Part shown: positions 17,602 to 25,939 of the stretch, piece after piece
Layout of the letters: every line of letters starts with the position of its first letter
Numbering within the stretch: the stretch's first letter is position 1
Source of the DNA: an uncultured Bacteroidota bacterium
GTDB lineage: Bacteria > Bacteroidota > Bacteroidia > 2-12-FULL-35-15
Length of the DNA stretch: 40,396 nucleotides
Direction of reading: 5' to 3'
Assembly: GCA_903919535.1 (NCBI GenBank)
Contig: CAIXIP010000238.1
Location: 1-40,396, forward strand
The notes under the pieces: model-generated
Seen by the model: only the letters and a program-made list of their open reading frames with translations
The model's database searches: none
Told to the model about the DNA's origin: nothing
Made by a program: the position numbers and the translations under genes

Positions 17602-17891
17602 TACGAATTGTAAAAATGACCTTTGATCCTGAAAAGGTAAATGAATTTCTTGAAGTTTTTAATTCTTCCAAACATTTGATTCGCGCAATGGAAGGATGCA
17701 ATCGTTTAGAATTATTGAATGATATTAATTCGCCAAATATATTTTTCACATACAGCTATTGGAATTCAGAAAATGACCTGAACAATTATCGCAATTCTGA
17801 ATTATTTGCAAAAGTTTGGAGCAAGACAAAAATTCTATTTGTCGCTAAAGCGGAGGCTTGGAGCGTGGAACAGAAAGCTGTTTTGGAGTAA
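17598..17891 (+). CDS. ABM-fold (antibiotic biosynthesis monooxygenase-like) small protein
   Basis: 97 residues with the dimeric alpha/beta barrel pattern: MIRIVKMTFDPEKVNEFLEVF, then AMEGCNRLELLNDI, FFTYSYWNSENDLNNYRNSELF and VWSKTKILFVAKAEAW. The family includes quinol monooxygenases and heme-degrading proteins, but many members are uncharacterised; no substrate can be read from sequence. The start overlaps the SAM-HAT stop by 4 nt (ATGA), so the two form a coupled pair. Confidence 0.8.
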   Translation: MIRIVKMTFDPEKVNEFLEVFNSSKHLIRAMEGCNRLELLNDINSPNIFFTYSYWNSENDLNNYRNSELFAKVWSKTKILFVAKAEAWSVEQKAVLE

Positions 17892-17990
17892 ATTTTTAAA
17901 TTGCATTAAGTTTTACTGCTCACATCGAAGCAAAAACGATAATAAAGTGACACTGTTTTCGTTAAGAGAAACATCAGCATTTTTTAAAAC

Positions 17991-18677
17991 ATGAAACGAA
18001 TCATTCTCTTTTTTTTAACTATTCTTTCTGTATCATCAATTTACTCGCAACAAAATAAAATTGACATTGGACTTGAAGGTAGTCCTAGCGTTACTTATCT
18101 GCGTGGCAATAATTTTGCTAAAGACAATCACTATCCATACATTGGTTTTTCAGGTGGTCTGTTTTTTCAATACGACTTTCAAAAAACATTTTCCCTGAGA
18201 ACAAATATTGCTTTTGAACGAAAAGGTTCGTTAACAGATATAATAATAACTGACAAAAATGGAGTTCCAATTGGTCAGTTTGCACCACCCAATAATTTTG
18301 ATTATTTAACTCTTCCCATTCTTCTTCGTGCAACTTTAGGTAGAAAAGTTAAATACTTTGTTAATGCAGGCGCCTTTTCAGGATATTTAATAAAACAAAC
18401 TATTGTTTTAAAAAATTCAGAACCAATCCCTTCAATGCCAAACATTGATAAAACTAAACTTTACAAACGATTTGATTTCGGAATTACAGCAGGGTTTGGA
18501 ATGTTGATCCCAATCAAAAAATCATTTGCAATTTCTTTTGAAATAAGAAATAACTTAGGACTGATAAATGTGTTGAAACATCCAAATATCAAAAATGAAG
18601 CAATAAAAACAAACTCAACAAATTTATTAATTGGTTTTACTTATAAATTGGATTCACAAAAGAGAACTAATAATTAA
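17991..18677 (+). CDS. PorT-family outer-membrane beta-barrel protein
   Basis: 228 residues with signal peptide MKRIILFFLTILSVSSIYS, cleaved near residue 19. The mature chain has eight or so amphipathic strands in the order usual for the PorT/OMP_b-brl_2 family: DIGLEGSPSVTYLRGN, FSGGLFFQYDFQKTFSLRTN, IAFERKGS, LTLPILLRATLG, YFVNAGAFSGYLI, FGITAGFGMLIP and TNLLIGFTYKL. It is predicted in the outer membrane; function unknown. It converges on the ABC-F gene with a 4-nt overlap. Confidence 0.85.
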   Translation: MKRIILFFLTILSVSSIYSQQNKIDIGLEGSPSVTYLRGNNFAKDNHYPYIGFSGGLFFQYDFQKTFSLRTNIAFERKGSLTDIIITDKNGVPIGQFAPPNNFDYLTLPILLRATLGRKVKYFVNAGAFSGYLIKQTIVLKNSEPIPSMPNIDKTKLYKRFDFGITAGFGMLIPIKKSFAISFEIRNNLGLINVLKHPNIKNEAIKTNSTNLLIGFTYKLDSQKRTNN

Positions 18678-20596
18678 ATCCCTTCACTCAACTCCAACCA
18701 ACGCAATGATTTTTCATCTAATTCAGAAATAATTTTTTCGATTTTACTACTCCACTCAATTATATCTTCGTGCTTGTCGCTGCCTGCGTTAAGTAATTCA
18801 GTGGTTTTCATTTTTTCTGCTTCAAGTGTCGCAATATCTTTTTCTAATTGTTCGAACTCAAATTTTTCTTTGAAGCTTAGTTTCTTTTTGGAAGGAGCAG
18901 AGTTCTGGGACAAACTCTGGGTGACATCCTCTTTTATTGGTTCAGCTAAAATACCTGAAATTTTATTTCCGTTTTCTTCTTTACGTAGAATCTTATCTTC
19001 CGATTCTTTTTTATCGCGGTATTCAGTATAATTTCCAGGAAAATCACGAACTACGCCTTCACCTTCAAATACAAATAAATGGTCTACCATTTTATCCATA
19101 AAATAACGATCATGTGTTACGATCAAAACACATCCTTGGAAGTTTGTTAAGAAATCTTCTAAAACACTTAAAGTAACAATATCTAAATCGTTAGTAGGCT
19201 CATCGAGAATTAAAAAATTAGGATTTTTTATCAGGATGGTCATTAAATACAATCTTCGTCTTTCGCCCCCACTTAACTTCGAAACATAACCATATTGCAC
19301 ATCAGGTGGAAATAAAAATTTGGTCAACAATCCTGATGCAGAAAGCTTGGAACCATCCGCCAAGGGAATAAATTCTGCAATATCTTTCACTACTTCAATA
19401 ACACGTTTATCCTCATTTAATTGTAAGCCTTCCTGTGAATAATAACCAAATATTATTGTTTCACCGCTTTGTATCTTTCCTGCATCGGGCATTTCCAAGC
19501 CCATGATCATATTTAAAAAAGTGGACTTCCCTACTCCATTCTTCCCGATAACACCAATTTTTTCACCTTTTTTGAATATGTATGAAAAATCATTTACGAT
19601 TTTTGTTTCACCAAAAGCTTTTTTGATTTTAATAAACTCAAGGATCTTTCCTCCAATTCGCGACATTTTTACACCCAACTCCAACTTCTCCTCTTTTTGT
19701 CCGCTAAATGCTTTTTCTTTCGTTTCATAAAAAGAATCTACACGATATTTTGCTTTTGTACCACGAGCCCTCGGCATTTTACGAACCCATTCCAATTCTC
19801 TACGATATAAATTTTTTGCCTTATCAATCTCACTACTTTCCATTGCTTCACGCTCAGCCTTCTTCTCCACAAAATATTGAAAATTGCCTTTGTAGTGAAA
19901 AAGTTTTCCGTTATCGATTTCTATAATTTCATTACAAACACTATCTAAAAAATAACGATCATGGGTAACAAGTAACAATGTTAAATCACGCGACACTAAA
20001 TAGTTTTCAAGCCACTCTATCATTTCTACATCAAGGTGATTGGTAGGCTCATCAAGAATCAACAAATCGGGTTCATTAATCAACACTTTTGCCAAAGCAA
20101 CACGCTTCTTTTGTCCTCCCGAAAGCATTGAAATTTCCTTATCCAAAAAGGCAATCTTCAACCGTTGCAATATCTCATGAATCTTTGCTTCAAAATCCCA
20201 TGCTTCCAACTTATCCATCATCGCACTGCATTTTTCAAGCTGCTCTGACGTTTTATCGTTATAATCTAGCTCGAATGCCGTAAGAGCCGATTCATAATCA
20301 CGAACAGCATTTAATAATGGGTTATTTGTATTGTATATGGATTCAATTACCGTTTTGCTTTCATCAAAAATAGGATTCTGATCAAGATAAGTTACAACAA
20401 TTTCCTTGCGAAAAGTTATGCTTCCACTGTCAGCAATCTCTTTACCCATAATAGTTTTCAGCAACGTGGATTTCCCTGCACCATTTTTAGCAATTAAACC
20501 AGTACGTTGGCCCTGATTAAGCCCAAAACTGATATTGTCGAACAAACGCTTTTCTCCGTAGGACTTTGAAAGAGATTCAATAGATAAATAATTCAC
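18674..20596 (-). CDS. ABC-F family ATPase (Uup-like)
   Basis: 640 residues with two ABC cassettes and no membrane domain. First cassette: Walker A GKNGAGKST written as AKNGAGKST, signature LSGGQKKR, Walker B LLILDEPTNHLD. Then the ABC-F linker with KMPRARGTKAKYRVDSFYE. Second cassette: GKNGVGKST, LSGGERRR, FLILDEPTNDLD. A C-terminal coiled coil (about 560-640, FEFEQLEKDIATLEAEK) favours Uup. ABC-F proteins act on the ribosome. I choose GTG 20596 (VNYLSIESLSKSYG): the frame runs 38 codons further to 20710, but that stretch contains the promoter and has no family similarity. Confidence 0.92.
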   Translation of the reverse strand: MNYLSIESLSKSYGEKRLFDNISFGLNQGQRTGLIAKNGAGKSTLLKTIMGKEIADSGSITFRKEIVVTYLDQNPIFDESKTVIESIYNTNNPLLNAVRDYESALTAFELDYNDKTSEQLEKCSAMMDKLEAWDFEAKIHEILQRLKIAFLDKEISMLSGGQKKRVALAKVLINEPDLLILDEPTNHLDVEMIEWLENYLVSRDLTLLLVTHDRYFLDSVCNEIIEIDNGKLFHYKGNFQYFVEKKAEREAMESSEIDKAKNLYRRELEWVRKMPRARGTKAKYRVDSFYETKEKAFSGQKEEKLELGVKMSRIGGKILEFIKIKKAFGETKIVNDFSYIFKKGEKIGVIGKNGVGKSTFLNMIMGLEMPDAGKIQSGETIIFGYYSQEGLQLNEDKRVIEVVKDIAEFIPLADGSKLSASGLLTKFLFPPDVQYGYVSKLSGGERRRLYLMTILIKNPNFLILDEPTNDLDIVTLSVLEDFLTNFQGCVLIVTHDRYFMDKMVDHLFVFEGEGVVRDFPGNYTEYRDKKESEDKILRKEENGNKISGILAEPIKEDVTQSLSQNSAPSKKKLSFKEKFEFEQLEKDIATLEAEKMKTTELLNAGSDKHEDIIEWSSKIEKIISELDEKSLRWLELSEGI

Positions 20597-20621
20597 TTTA
20601 TAGATTTTAAATTTTAGCGCG

Positions 20622-20653
20622 CGAAGGTACGAAAAAAAACAGCCTTTTCTCAA
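20622..20653 (-). promoter_or_regulatory. Promoter TTG-N21-TACCTTCG
   Basis: Minus-strand TTG (20653-20651), 21 nt, then TACCTTCG (20629-20622) followed by CGC, a one-base variant of TAnnTTTG. It lies 25 nt before the ABC-F GTG start at 20596 and is inside the longer frame, which argues for the GTG start. Confidence 0.55.
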
Positions 20654-20710
20654 TGAAAAAGAGCATGTAAATCTTGCCATCTTGTCAGTTTTAATGCAAT
20701 GGCATATCAT

Positions 20711-20740
20711 TTGAAATCAATTGTCGTCAAAATAATTTAC
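20711..20740 (+). promoter_or_regulatory. Possible htpG promoter (weak)
   Basis: Plus-strand TTG (20711-20713), 19 nt, then TAATTTAC (20733-20740). Spacing is right, but the -7 box matches only in part. I see no CIRCE or other heat-shock operator in the gap. Confidence 0.3.
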
Positions 20741-20763
20741 TTAAACCCTAAAATCTAAATACG

Positions 20764-22635
20764 ATGCAAACCGGAAAAATAAATGTTCAAACAGAAAACA
20801 TTTTCCCGATCATTAAAAAATTCTTGTACAGCGATCACGAAATATTTTTGCGTGAGCTAGTTTCAAATGCTGTTGATGCCACCCAAAAATTAAAAACTCT
20901 TTCATCAATTGGTGAAGCCAAAGGTGATTTGGGAGATATAAAAATTGAAGTGGTAATTGATAATAAGAAAAAAACACTTACCATCAAGGACAGAGGTATT
21001 GGTATGACCGCTGAAGAAATTGAGAAATACATTACTCAAATTGCTTTTAGCGGTGCCGAAGAATTTGTAAACAAATACAAAGACAAAACTCCCGAAGCTA
21101 ATGCTATTATAGGTCACTTCGGATTAGGGTTTTATTCTGGCTTTATGGTAGCAAAAAAAGTTGAAATAGTTACTTTATCGCATAAAGAAGGTTCGAAAGC
21201 TGTAAGATGGGAATGTGATGGAAGTCCGGATTATACAATCAAAGATGCTAAAAAAACAGAACGAGGAACTGATATCATTCTTCATATTGCAGAAGACTCT
21301 GAAGAGTTTTTAGAAGAATATCGTGTTGGGGAATTACTAAAAAAATATTGCAAATTTTTACCTGTCGAAATAAAATTCGGTACAAAAAAGGAAACAATAA
21401 AAGAAGGCGAAAAAGATGTGGAAATAGAAGTTGACAACATCATCAACAATCCTGTTCCCGCATGGACAAAAAAACCTGCCGATCTAACGACAGAAGATTA
21501 CAATAAATTTTATCACGAATTGTATCCAATGAGTTTTGAAGATCCACTCTTCCATATTCATTTAAATGTTGATTACCCTTTTAATCTTACCGGAATTTTA
21601 TATTTCCCGAAAATTAAAAAATCAATTGAAATACAAAAAGATAAAATTCAATTATACAGTAATCAAGTTTTTGTAACAGATTCAGTTGAAAACATTGTAC
21701 CGGATTTTTTAACATTATTACGTGGTGTGATAGACTCACCAGATATCCCTTTAAATGTTAGCCGTAGCTATTTACAAAGTGATGGCAACGTAAAAAAGAT
21801 CTCTGCACACATCACTAAAAAAGTTGCGGATAAACTGGAAGAAATATTCAAAAAAGACCGCACTGATTTCGAAGCAAAGTGGGAAGACATAAAAATATTT
21901 GTTCAATACGGAATGCTTTCGGAAGATAAATTTTATGAGAAAGCTCAAAAATTTGCTTTGCTAAAAAGCAATAATGGCACTTATTCAACGCTGGAAGAAT
22001 ATGCAGCAAAAGTTGCTCCAATACAAACTGATAAAGACAAACGTGTTATTTATTTATACACAACAAATGTTGATGAACAGCATAGTTTTATTGCAACAGC
22101 TGAAGACCGAGGATATGATGTTTTGGTTTTTGATAGTCCTATCGATTCACATTACATCAATCAATTAGAATCGAAATTAAAAGATACTTCTTTTGTTCGT
22201 GTGGATGCAGATACAATTGACAAACTGATAAAAAAAGAGGAGGCACAACCTTCGAAACTTTCTGATGAAGAACAAAAACAATTACAACCAATTGTTGAAG
22301 GAGTTGTTCCTAAAGAAAAATTCATTGTTATGTTCGAAAGCTTAAGTGAAAAAGATGCACCAATGTTAATTACCAAACCTGAATTTATGCGCAGAATGAA
22401 AGATATGAGCGCTATGGGTGGTGGCGGAATGAATTTTTACGGTTCAATGCCCGACATGCATAATTTGGTTATTAATAGTAATCATCCGTTGATCACAAAA
22501 ATTTTGAACGAAAAAGACGCAGAGAAACAAAAACAATTAACCAAACAAGCTGCAGACTTAGCAATGCTTTCACAAGGATTATTAAAAGGTGAGGAATTGA
22601 CAAAATTTATTAAACGTAGTGTTGAATTAATTTAA
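20764..22635 (+). CDS. htpG: Molecular chaperone HtpG (Hsp90)
   Basis: 623 residues, close to E. coli HtpG. The GHKL ATPase domain is intact: ELVSNAVDATQKL with the Mg-binding Asn, IKDRGIGMT, and HFGLGFYSGFMVA at the lid. The middle domain carries the catalytic-loop region GVIDSPDIPLNVSRSYLQSD. The C-terminal dimerisation domain ends SLSQ-like GLLKGEELTKFIKRSVELI, and the protein lacks an MEEVD tail, as expected for bacteria. It acts as a dimeric cytosolic chaperone with DnaK. It is followed 39 nt later by a LemA gene on the same strand. Confidence 0.97.
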   Translation: MQTGKINVQTENIFPIIKKFLYSDHEIFLRELVSNAVDATQKLKTLSSIGEAKGDLGDIKIEVVIDNKKKTLTIKDRGIGMTAEEIEKYITQIAFSGAEEFVNKYKDKTPEANAIIGHFGLGFYSGFMVAKKVEIVTLSHKEGSKAVRWECDGSPDYTIKDAKKTERGTDIILHIAEDSEEFLEEYRVGELLKKYCKFLPVEIKFGTKKETIKEGEKDVEIEVDNIINNPVPAWTKKPADLTTEDYNKFYHELYPMSFEDPLFHIHLNVDYPFNLTGILYFPKIKKSIEIQKDKIQLYSNQVFVTDSVENIVPDFLTLLRGVIDSPDIPLNVSRSYLQSDGNVKKISAHITKKVADKLEEIFKKDRTDFEAKWEDIKIFVQYGMLSEDKFYEKAQKFALLKSNNGTYSTLEEYAAKVAPIQTDKDKRVIYLYTTNVDEQHSFIATAEDRGYDVLVFDSPIDSHYINQLESKLKDTSFVRVDADTIDKLIKKEEAQPSKLSDEEQKQLQPIVEGVVPKEKFIVMFESLSEKDAPMLITKPEFMRRMKDMSAMGGGGMNFYGSMPDMHNLVINSNHPLITKILNEKDAEKQKQLTKQAADLAMLSQGLLKGEELTKFIKRSVELI

Positions 22636-22674
22636 GTAATATACTTTTACTAACAATTTAAAAATAAAATAAAA

Positions 22675-23280
22675 ATGAAACAAGGAACAATAATATTAGC
22701 AGTAATTGGAGCAATTATATTGTTAATCGGCTTTAACGGTTGCGGCTCATACAACTCTATGGTAACAATGGACGAAGGTGTTACTGCTCAATGGAAACAA
22801 GTTGAAGTGGCTTATCAGGCTCGTATGGATAAAACAAAAAATTTATTCGAGATAGTACAAAGCGCTGCTGATTTTGAAAAAGGAACTTTAAAAGAAGTTA
22901 TGGAAGCTCGTAGTAAAGCAACAAGTATCCAAATAAATGCAGACAACCTTACTCCTGAAAAATTAGCTGAATTTGAAAAAGCTCAAAATGCTTTTGGTTC
23001 ATCTTTAGGAAGATTAATGGCTGTTGCCGAAAACTACCCACAATTGCAAGCTGTACAAGCTTTTCGCGACTTCCAAGCACAATATGAAGGAATGGAGAAC
23101 AGAATTTCGACTGAACGTATGCGTTTTAATGAAGCTGCACAAGCTTTAAATACATACATCCGTAGATTTCCAAAAAACATTTGGGCTGGAATGTTTGGCA
23201 TTCAAAAACGTGCCTACTTCGAAGCACAAGCTGGTGCTGAAACAGCTCCGGATATTAAAAGCATGAAAGAGAAAAAATAA
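22675..23280 (+). CDS. lemA: LemA family membrane protein
   Basis: 201 residues. One N-terminal hydrophobic segment (about 5-24, IILAVIGAIILLIGFNGCG), which could also be a lipobox ending at Cys23. The rest is the LemA helical bundle: YNSMVTMDEGVTAQWKQVE, YQARMDKTKNLFEIVQ, AENYPQLQAVQAFRDFQAQY, IRRFPKNIWAGMFG. It is the first gene of a LemA-TPM-TPM cluster, an arrangement repeated across bacteria; the biochemical role of LemA is not established. A hairpin separates it from the first TPM gene. Confidence 0.93.
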   Translation: MKQGTIILAVIGAIILLIGFNGCGSYNSMVTMDEGVTAQWKQVEVAYQARMDKTKNLFEIVQSAADFEKGTLKEVMEARSKATSIQINADNLTPEKLAEFEKAQNAFGSSLGRLMAVAENYPQLQAVQAFRDFQAQYEGMENRISTERMRFNEAAQALNTYIRRFPKNIWAGMFGIQKRAYFEAQAGAETAPDIKSMKEKK

Positions 23281-23294
23281 TTTTAGTATTAAGG

Positions 23295-23335
23295 TGTGAG
23301 ATTTGTATTGAAAAATAACCAATACAAACCTCATA
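23295..23335 (+). promoter_or_regulatory. Intercistronic hairpin between lemA and the first TPM gene
   Basis: Arms at 23295-23310 and 23320-23335 pair at 15 of 16 positions (core TTTGTATTG with CAATACAAA) around a 9-nt loop. It is followed by ATCTTTTATCT, a poor T run. It may stabilise the lemA message, attenuate transcription, or act as a weak terminator. Confidence 0.55.
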
Positions 23336-23363
23336 TCTTTTATCTCAATTTTCATTAATAAAA

Positions 23364-23801
23364 ATGAGCGCAAAAAAATTCTTTACAAAAGAGCAACAAA
23401 AAGCAATAACAGATTCTATTGCAAAAGCAGAGTTAAACACTTCTGGTGAAGTGCGTGTTCATATTGATGATGATTGCAAAGAAAACGTTTTGGATAAAGC
23501 TGCTAGTGTATTTCATAATTTAAAAATGAATAAAACAGAATTGCGAAATGGTGTTTTATTTTATTTAGCTGTAAATGATAAAAAATTTGCAATCCTTGGC
23601 GACAAAGGAATCAATGAAAAAGTTCCAGGTAATTTTTGGGATAACATTAAAAACAGTATGCTTGAGCATTTCAAAAATGAACAATTTACAGAAGGTTTAG
23701 CTAAAGGGATTGAGATGGCGGGTGAAAAATTAAAAGTTCATTTTCCATTACAGATAAATGATAAAAATGAATTGAATAACGATATTAGTTTTGGGAAATA
23801 A
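23364..23801 (+). CDS. Soluble TPM-domain protein
   Basis: 145 residues with a TPM (YgcG/Psb32/MOLO-1-like) domain and no signal peptide: FFTKEQQKAITDSIAKAEL, NTSGEVRVHIDDDC, LDKAASVFHNLKMNKTELRNG, VLFYLAVNDKKFAILGDKGINEKVP, LAKGIEMAGEKLKVHFP. In LemA clusters this form is typically the short cytosolic partner. TPM domains have been reported as weak acid phosphatases and as photosystem-repair factors in plants, so the function here is open. It lies 83 nt after lemA and 52 nt before the second TPM gene. Confidence 0.88.
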   Translation: MSAKKFFTKEQQKAITDSIAKAELNTSGEVRVHIDDDCKENVLDKAASVFHNLKMNKTELRNGVLFYLAVNDKKFAILGDKGINEKVPGNFWDNIKNSMLEHFKNEQFTEGLAKGIEMAGEKLKVHFPLQINDKNELNNDISFGK

Positions 23802-23853
23802 TCGCTTGTAATTATTTGCAAAAACAAAATGAATGCTTAATGATCAAATACAA

Positions 23854-24648
23854 ATGCTAAAAAAAATTATTACTTCCTTATTTTTATTTATTATAACAGC
23901 ATTTGTTTCATTTGCTCAGAATGATGGTATCCCTGAACGACAAACCCCTCCCCGACTGGTAAATAATTTTTCTAAAGAATTTCCTAATTTCCTTTCTGAA
24001 CAAGAAAACTCACAACTGGAAAAAAAACTAGAAGATTTTGCAAATCAAACATCTAACCAAATAGTAATTGTAATTACAGATGATATTGCAGGATTAGAGC
24101 CCTTCGATTATGCTACTAGGTTGGGACAAAAATGGGGAGTTGGACAAAGCAAAGCTGATAATGGTATTATTATTATTATTAAACCTACCGGTGGACAAGG
24201 GCAACGCAAATATTTTATTGCACCAGGTTATGGATTACAAGGTGCAATCCCTGATCTTACATGCAGACAAATAGAGGAAAATGAACTTGTTCCAAATTTA
24301 AAATCTGGAAATTATTATGATGCATTGGATAAAACTACTGATGTATTAATGTCCTTAGCAAAAGGGGAATACAACTCTGATGCTTATGGTAAGAAAAATT
24401 CGAAAAGAAGAATCCCTTTGGGAGTGATCATTCCCTTAATCTTCATTATACTTTTTATTATTTTGCGGTCAAGTAAAGGTGGCGGTGGCAGTGGCAGTGG
24501 AGGATTAAGTATGGGTACCGGATTTTTATTAGGATCAATGATGGGTGGCGGACGAGGATTTGGTGGTGGAGGAGGCTCATCATCTGGTGGGTTTGGAGGT
24601 TTTGGTGGAGGAGGCTTCGGAGGAGGCGGTTCTGGCGGTAGCTGGTAG
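23854..24648 (+). CDS. Membrane-anchored TPM-domain protein with Gly-rich tail (YgcG-like)
   Basis: 264 residues from ATG 23854. The signal peptide (LKKIITSLFLFIITAFVSFAQ) favours this start over ATG 23833, which would add seven residues. A TPM domain occupies about 45-165 (LSEQENSQLEKKLEDFANQ, IVIVITDDIAGLEPFDYA, WGVGQSKADNGIIIIIKP, YFIAPGYGLQGAIPD). A single membrane helix (about 186-203, IPLGVIIPLIFIILFIIL) is followed by a 55-residue tail almost wholly Gly and Ser, ending GGSGGSW. The topology puts the TPM domain in the periplasm and the Gly-rich tail in the cytoplasm. Third gene of the LemA cluster. Confidence 0.92.
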   Translation: MLKKIITSLFLFIITAFVSFAQNDGIPERQTPPRLVNNFSKEFPNFLSEQENSQLEKKLEDFANQTSNQIVIVITDDIAGLEPFDYATRLGQKWGVGQSKADNGIIIIIKPTGGQGQRKYFIAPGYGLQGAIPDLTCRQIEENELVPNLKSGNYYDALDKTTDVLMSLAKGEYNSDAYGKKNSKRRIPLGVIIPLIFIILFIILRSSKGGGGSGSGGLSMGTGFLLGSMMGGGRGFGGGGGSSSGGFGGFGGGGFGGGGSGGSW

Positions 24649-24650
24649 AA

Positions 24651-25610
24651 TTATTTAGCTAGCCACTTTTCTATTTCCCCTTGATCCAGGTCAATGTAAT
24701 TTACATCGTGTTCAACAACACTATTATTCACCATATAAATAGCAGGCATATTCGTCCCTGCTAAATAAACAAAATAATTTATCGGTTTACCTCCAACTAA
24801 CATACAATGCGGGATATCTTCGGTATGCGTATTTTCAAAAAACGGTGTTAGATTTTTTATATTACCATTCAGAACAAAATAAAATGGAATGTTTGGATTT
24901 CGCTTATGAATAATTCTGATTTTATTAGCAGCTATTCTACAATGCGGACAAGTTAAACTTAAGAAAACAATTATCTGCTTACCTTGAGAAAGTGATTTAG
25001 GTGGCGCATTCAATGATGCATGAGCATACAAAGAATCCAATTCGATTTTATAATTGTTATCCGGTTTATTTAAATATGCTTCTGAATAACTTAATTCAAC
25101 AGGATTCCAGATAAAAGGTAATGCCAAAGATGAAACAAGTGTTACCCAGAAAAAAACAGTCGCAATTTTATTGTCCCACCCTGCATGAAATTTATATAGA
25201 ACAACTAAGATGAGAAGCATTCCAATATTCTTAATCAATGCCCAAAATGGTGTCATTACGAATACCTGACCAAAGCAACCGCAGTTGCCTTTGTTGCCAG
25301 AAAACATCATTAGTAATATCAAATAGATACAGAAAATAGTTAATGTAAAGATTCCTAATTTGTATGCTACTTTTTTAAGTTTGATGTTAAAGATCAATAA
25401 CAAACCTATAAAAAATTCAAGCCCTATTAATAAACGAGCAATGAATGGAGCCAATTGCCAGTTACCAATTCCTAAGTCAACAAAAGTATATTCAAAAGGC
25501 TCGATAGGAGAAGAAAAAGAAAAAGGAAAACCTCCTTTTGTAAACCCCGAAACAAGGAATACAAATCCTAATAAAGCACAAAAAATAATAAAAATAATTT
25601 TCTTAAACAT
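24651..25610 (-). CDS. DoxX/MauE-like membrane domain fused to a thioredoxin-like domain
   Basis: 319 residues. N-terminal half: four or five membrane helices (about 5-22, 55-75, 82-102, 122-140, 150-167) of the DoxX/MauE superfamily, with a Cys pair in GNCGCFG (C110, C112). C-terminal half: thioredoxin-like fold with C221-P-H-C224 in FLSLTCPHCRIAA and the cis-Pro region NMPAIYMV. MauE-like proteins carry electrons or support disulfide formation across membranes, so this looks like a self-contained redox relay from membrane cysteines to a periplasmic dithiol. It follows a terminator on the same strand, so it probably has its own promoter, possibly overlapping that hairpin (TATCTTTA). It converges on the TPM gene, 2 nt apart. 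Confidence 0.85.
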   Translation of the reverse strand: MFKKIIFIIFCALLGFVFLVSGFTKGGFPFSFSSPIEPFEYTFVDLGIGNWQLAPFIARLLIGLEFFIGLLLIFNIKLKKVAYKLGIFTLTIFCIYLILLMMFSGNKGNCGCFGQVFVMTPFWALIKNIGMLLILVVLYKFHAGWDNKIATVFFWVTLVSSLALPFIWNPVELSYSEAYLNKPDNNYKIELDSLYAHASLNAPPKSLSQGKQIIVFLSLTCPHCRIAANKIRIIHKRNPNIPFYFVLNGNIKNLTPFFENTHTEDIPHCMLVGGKPINYFVYLAGTNMPAIYMVNNSVVEHDVNYIDLDQGEIEKWLAK

Positions 25611-25623
25611 ATTTAGGTGAAAA

Positions 25624-25655
25624 AAAAGCGTCCCATAAAGATACGGGACGCTTTT
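25624..25655 (-). terminator. Rho-independent terminator after the Cys-rich lipoprotein pair
   Basis: An 11-bp stem AAAAGCGTCCC with GGGACGCTTTT and a 10-nt loop, continued on the minus strand by further T residues. It lies 18 nt after the stop of the lipoprotein gene at 25674 and before the start of the DoxX fusion gene. Confidence 0.88.
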
Positions 25656-25673
25656 CTATATTTTTTAAAAATA

Positions 25674-25919
25674 TTATTTAATCTTACAATCTACCGTTTT
25701 AACGTAGGTAGTAGGAGTAAGCACTTCAGTATATGAATAACAATCCAGCACTCTTTTTCCTTCTTTTTTAGTAAGATGACTTTGAGTTTTAATCGAAGTT
25801 GTTGGTGTTGAACCCGGTACATCTGTAGAAGTAGTACAAGTACAAGTTCTGTCTTTCTTGCAAGAAGCGAATGATATCATTGCAACTGCTGCTATTCCTA
25901 ATAATATAGTTTTTTTCAT
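25674..25919 (-). CDS. Cys-rich small lipoprotein A (81 residues)
   Basis: Signal peptide MKKTILLGIAAVAMISFAS with lipobox FASC (C20). The mature part begins CKKDRTCTCTTSTD, then a Ser/Thr/Pro stretch and SHLTKKEGKRVLDCYSYTEV, ending VKTVDCKIK. It is a paralogue of the next gene upstream, sharing SCKKDRTCTCT and a late Cys-x-(L/I)-K end. The Cys pattern (CxC plus two distal cysteines) suggests two disulfides in a small periplasmic or surface domain. No known function; similar CKKDxTCTCT lipoproteins recur in Bacteroidota as far as I recall. It lies 20 nt downstream of lipoprotein B and ends at a strong terminator. Confidence 0.8.
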   Translation of the reverse strand: MKKTILLGIAAVAMISFASCKKDRTCTCTTSTDVPGSTPTTSIKTQSHLTKKEGKRVLDCYSYTEVLTPTTYVKTVDCKIK

Positions 25920-25939
25920 GATTGTTTTTTAGTTTAGAA

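Noticed and set aside
24478-24648. Gly-rich DNA repeats at the end of the second TPM gene
   Set aside because: Low-complexity coding for the normal Gly/Ser tail of YgcG-like proteins, not a separate repeat element.
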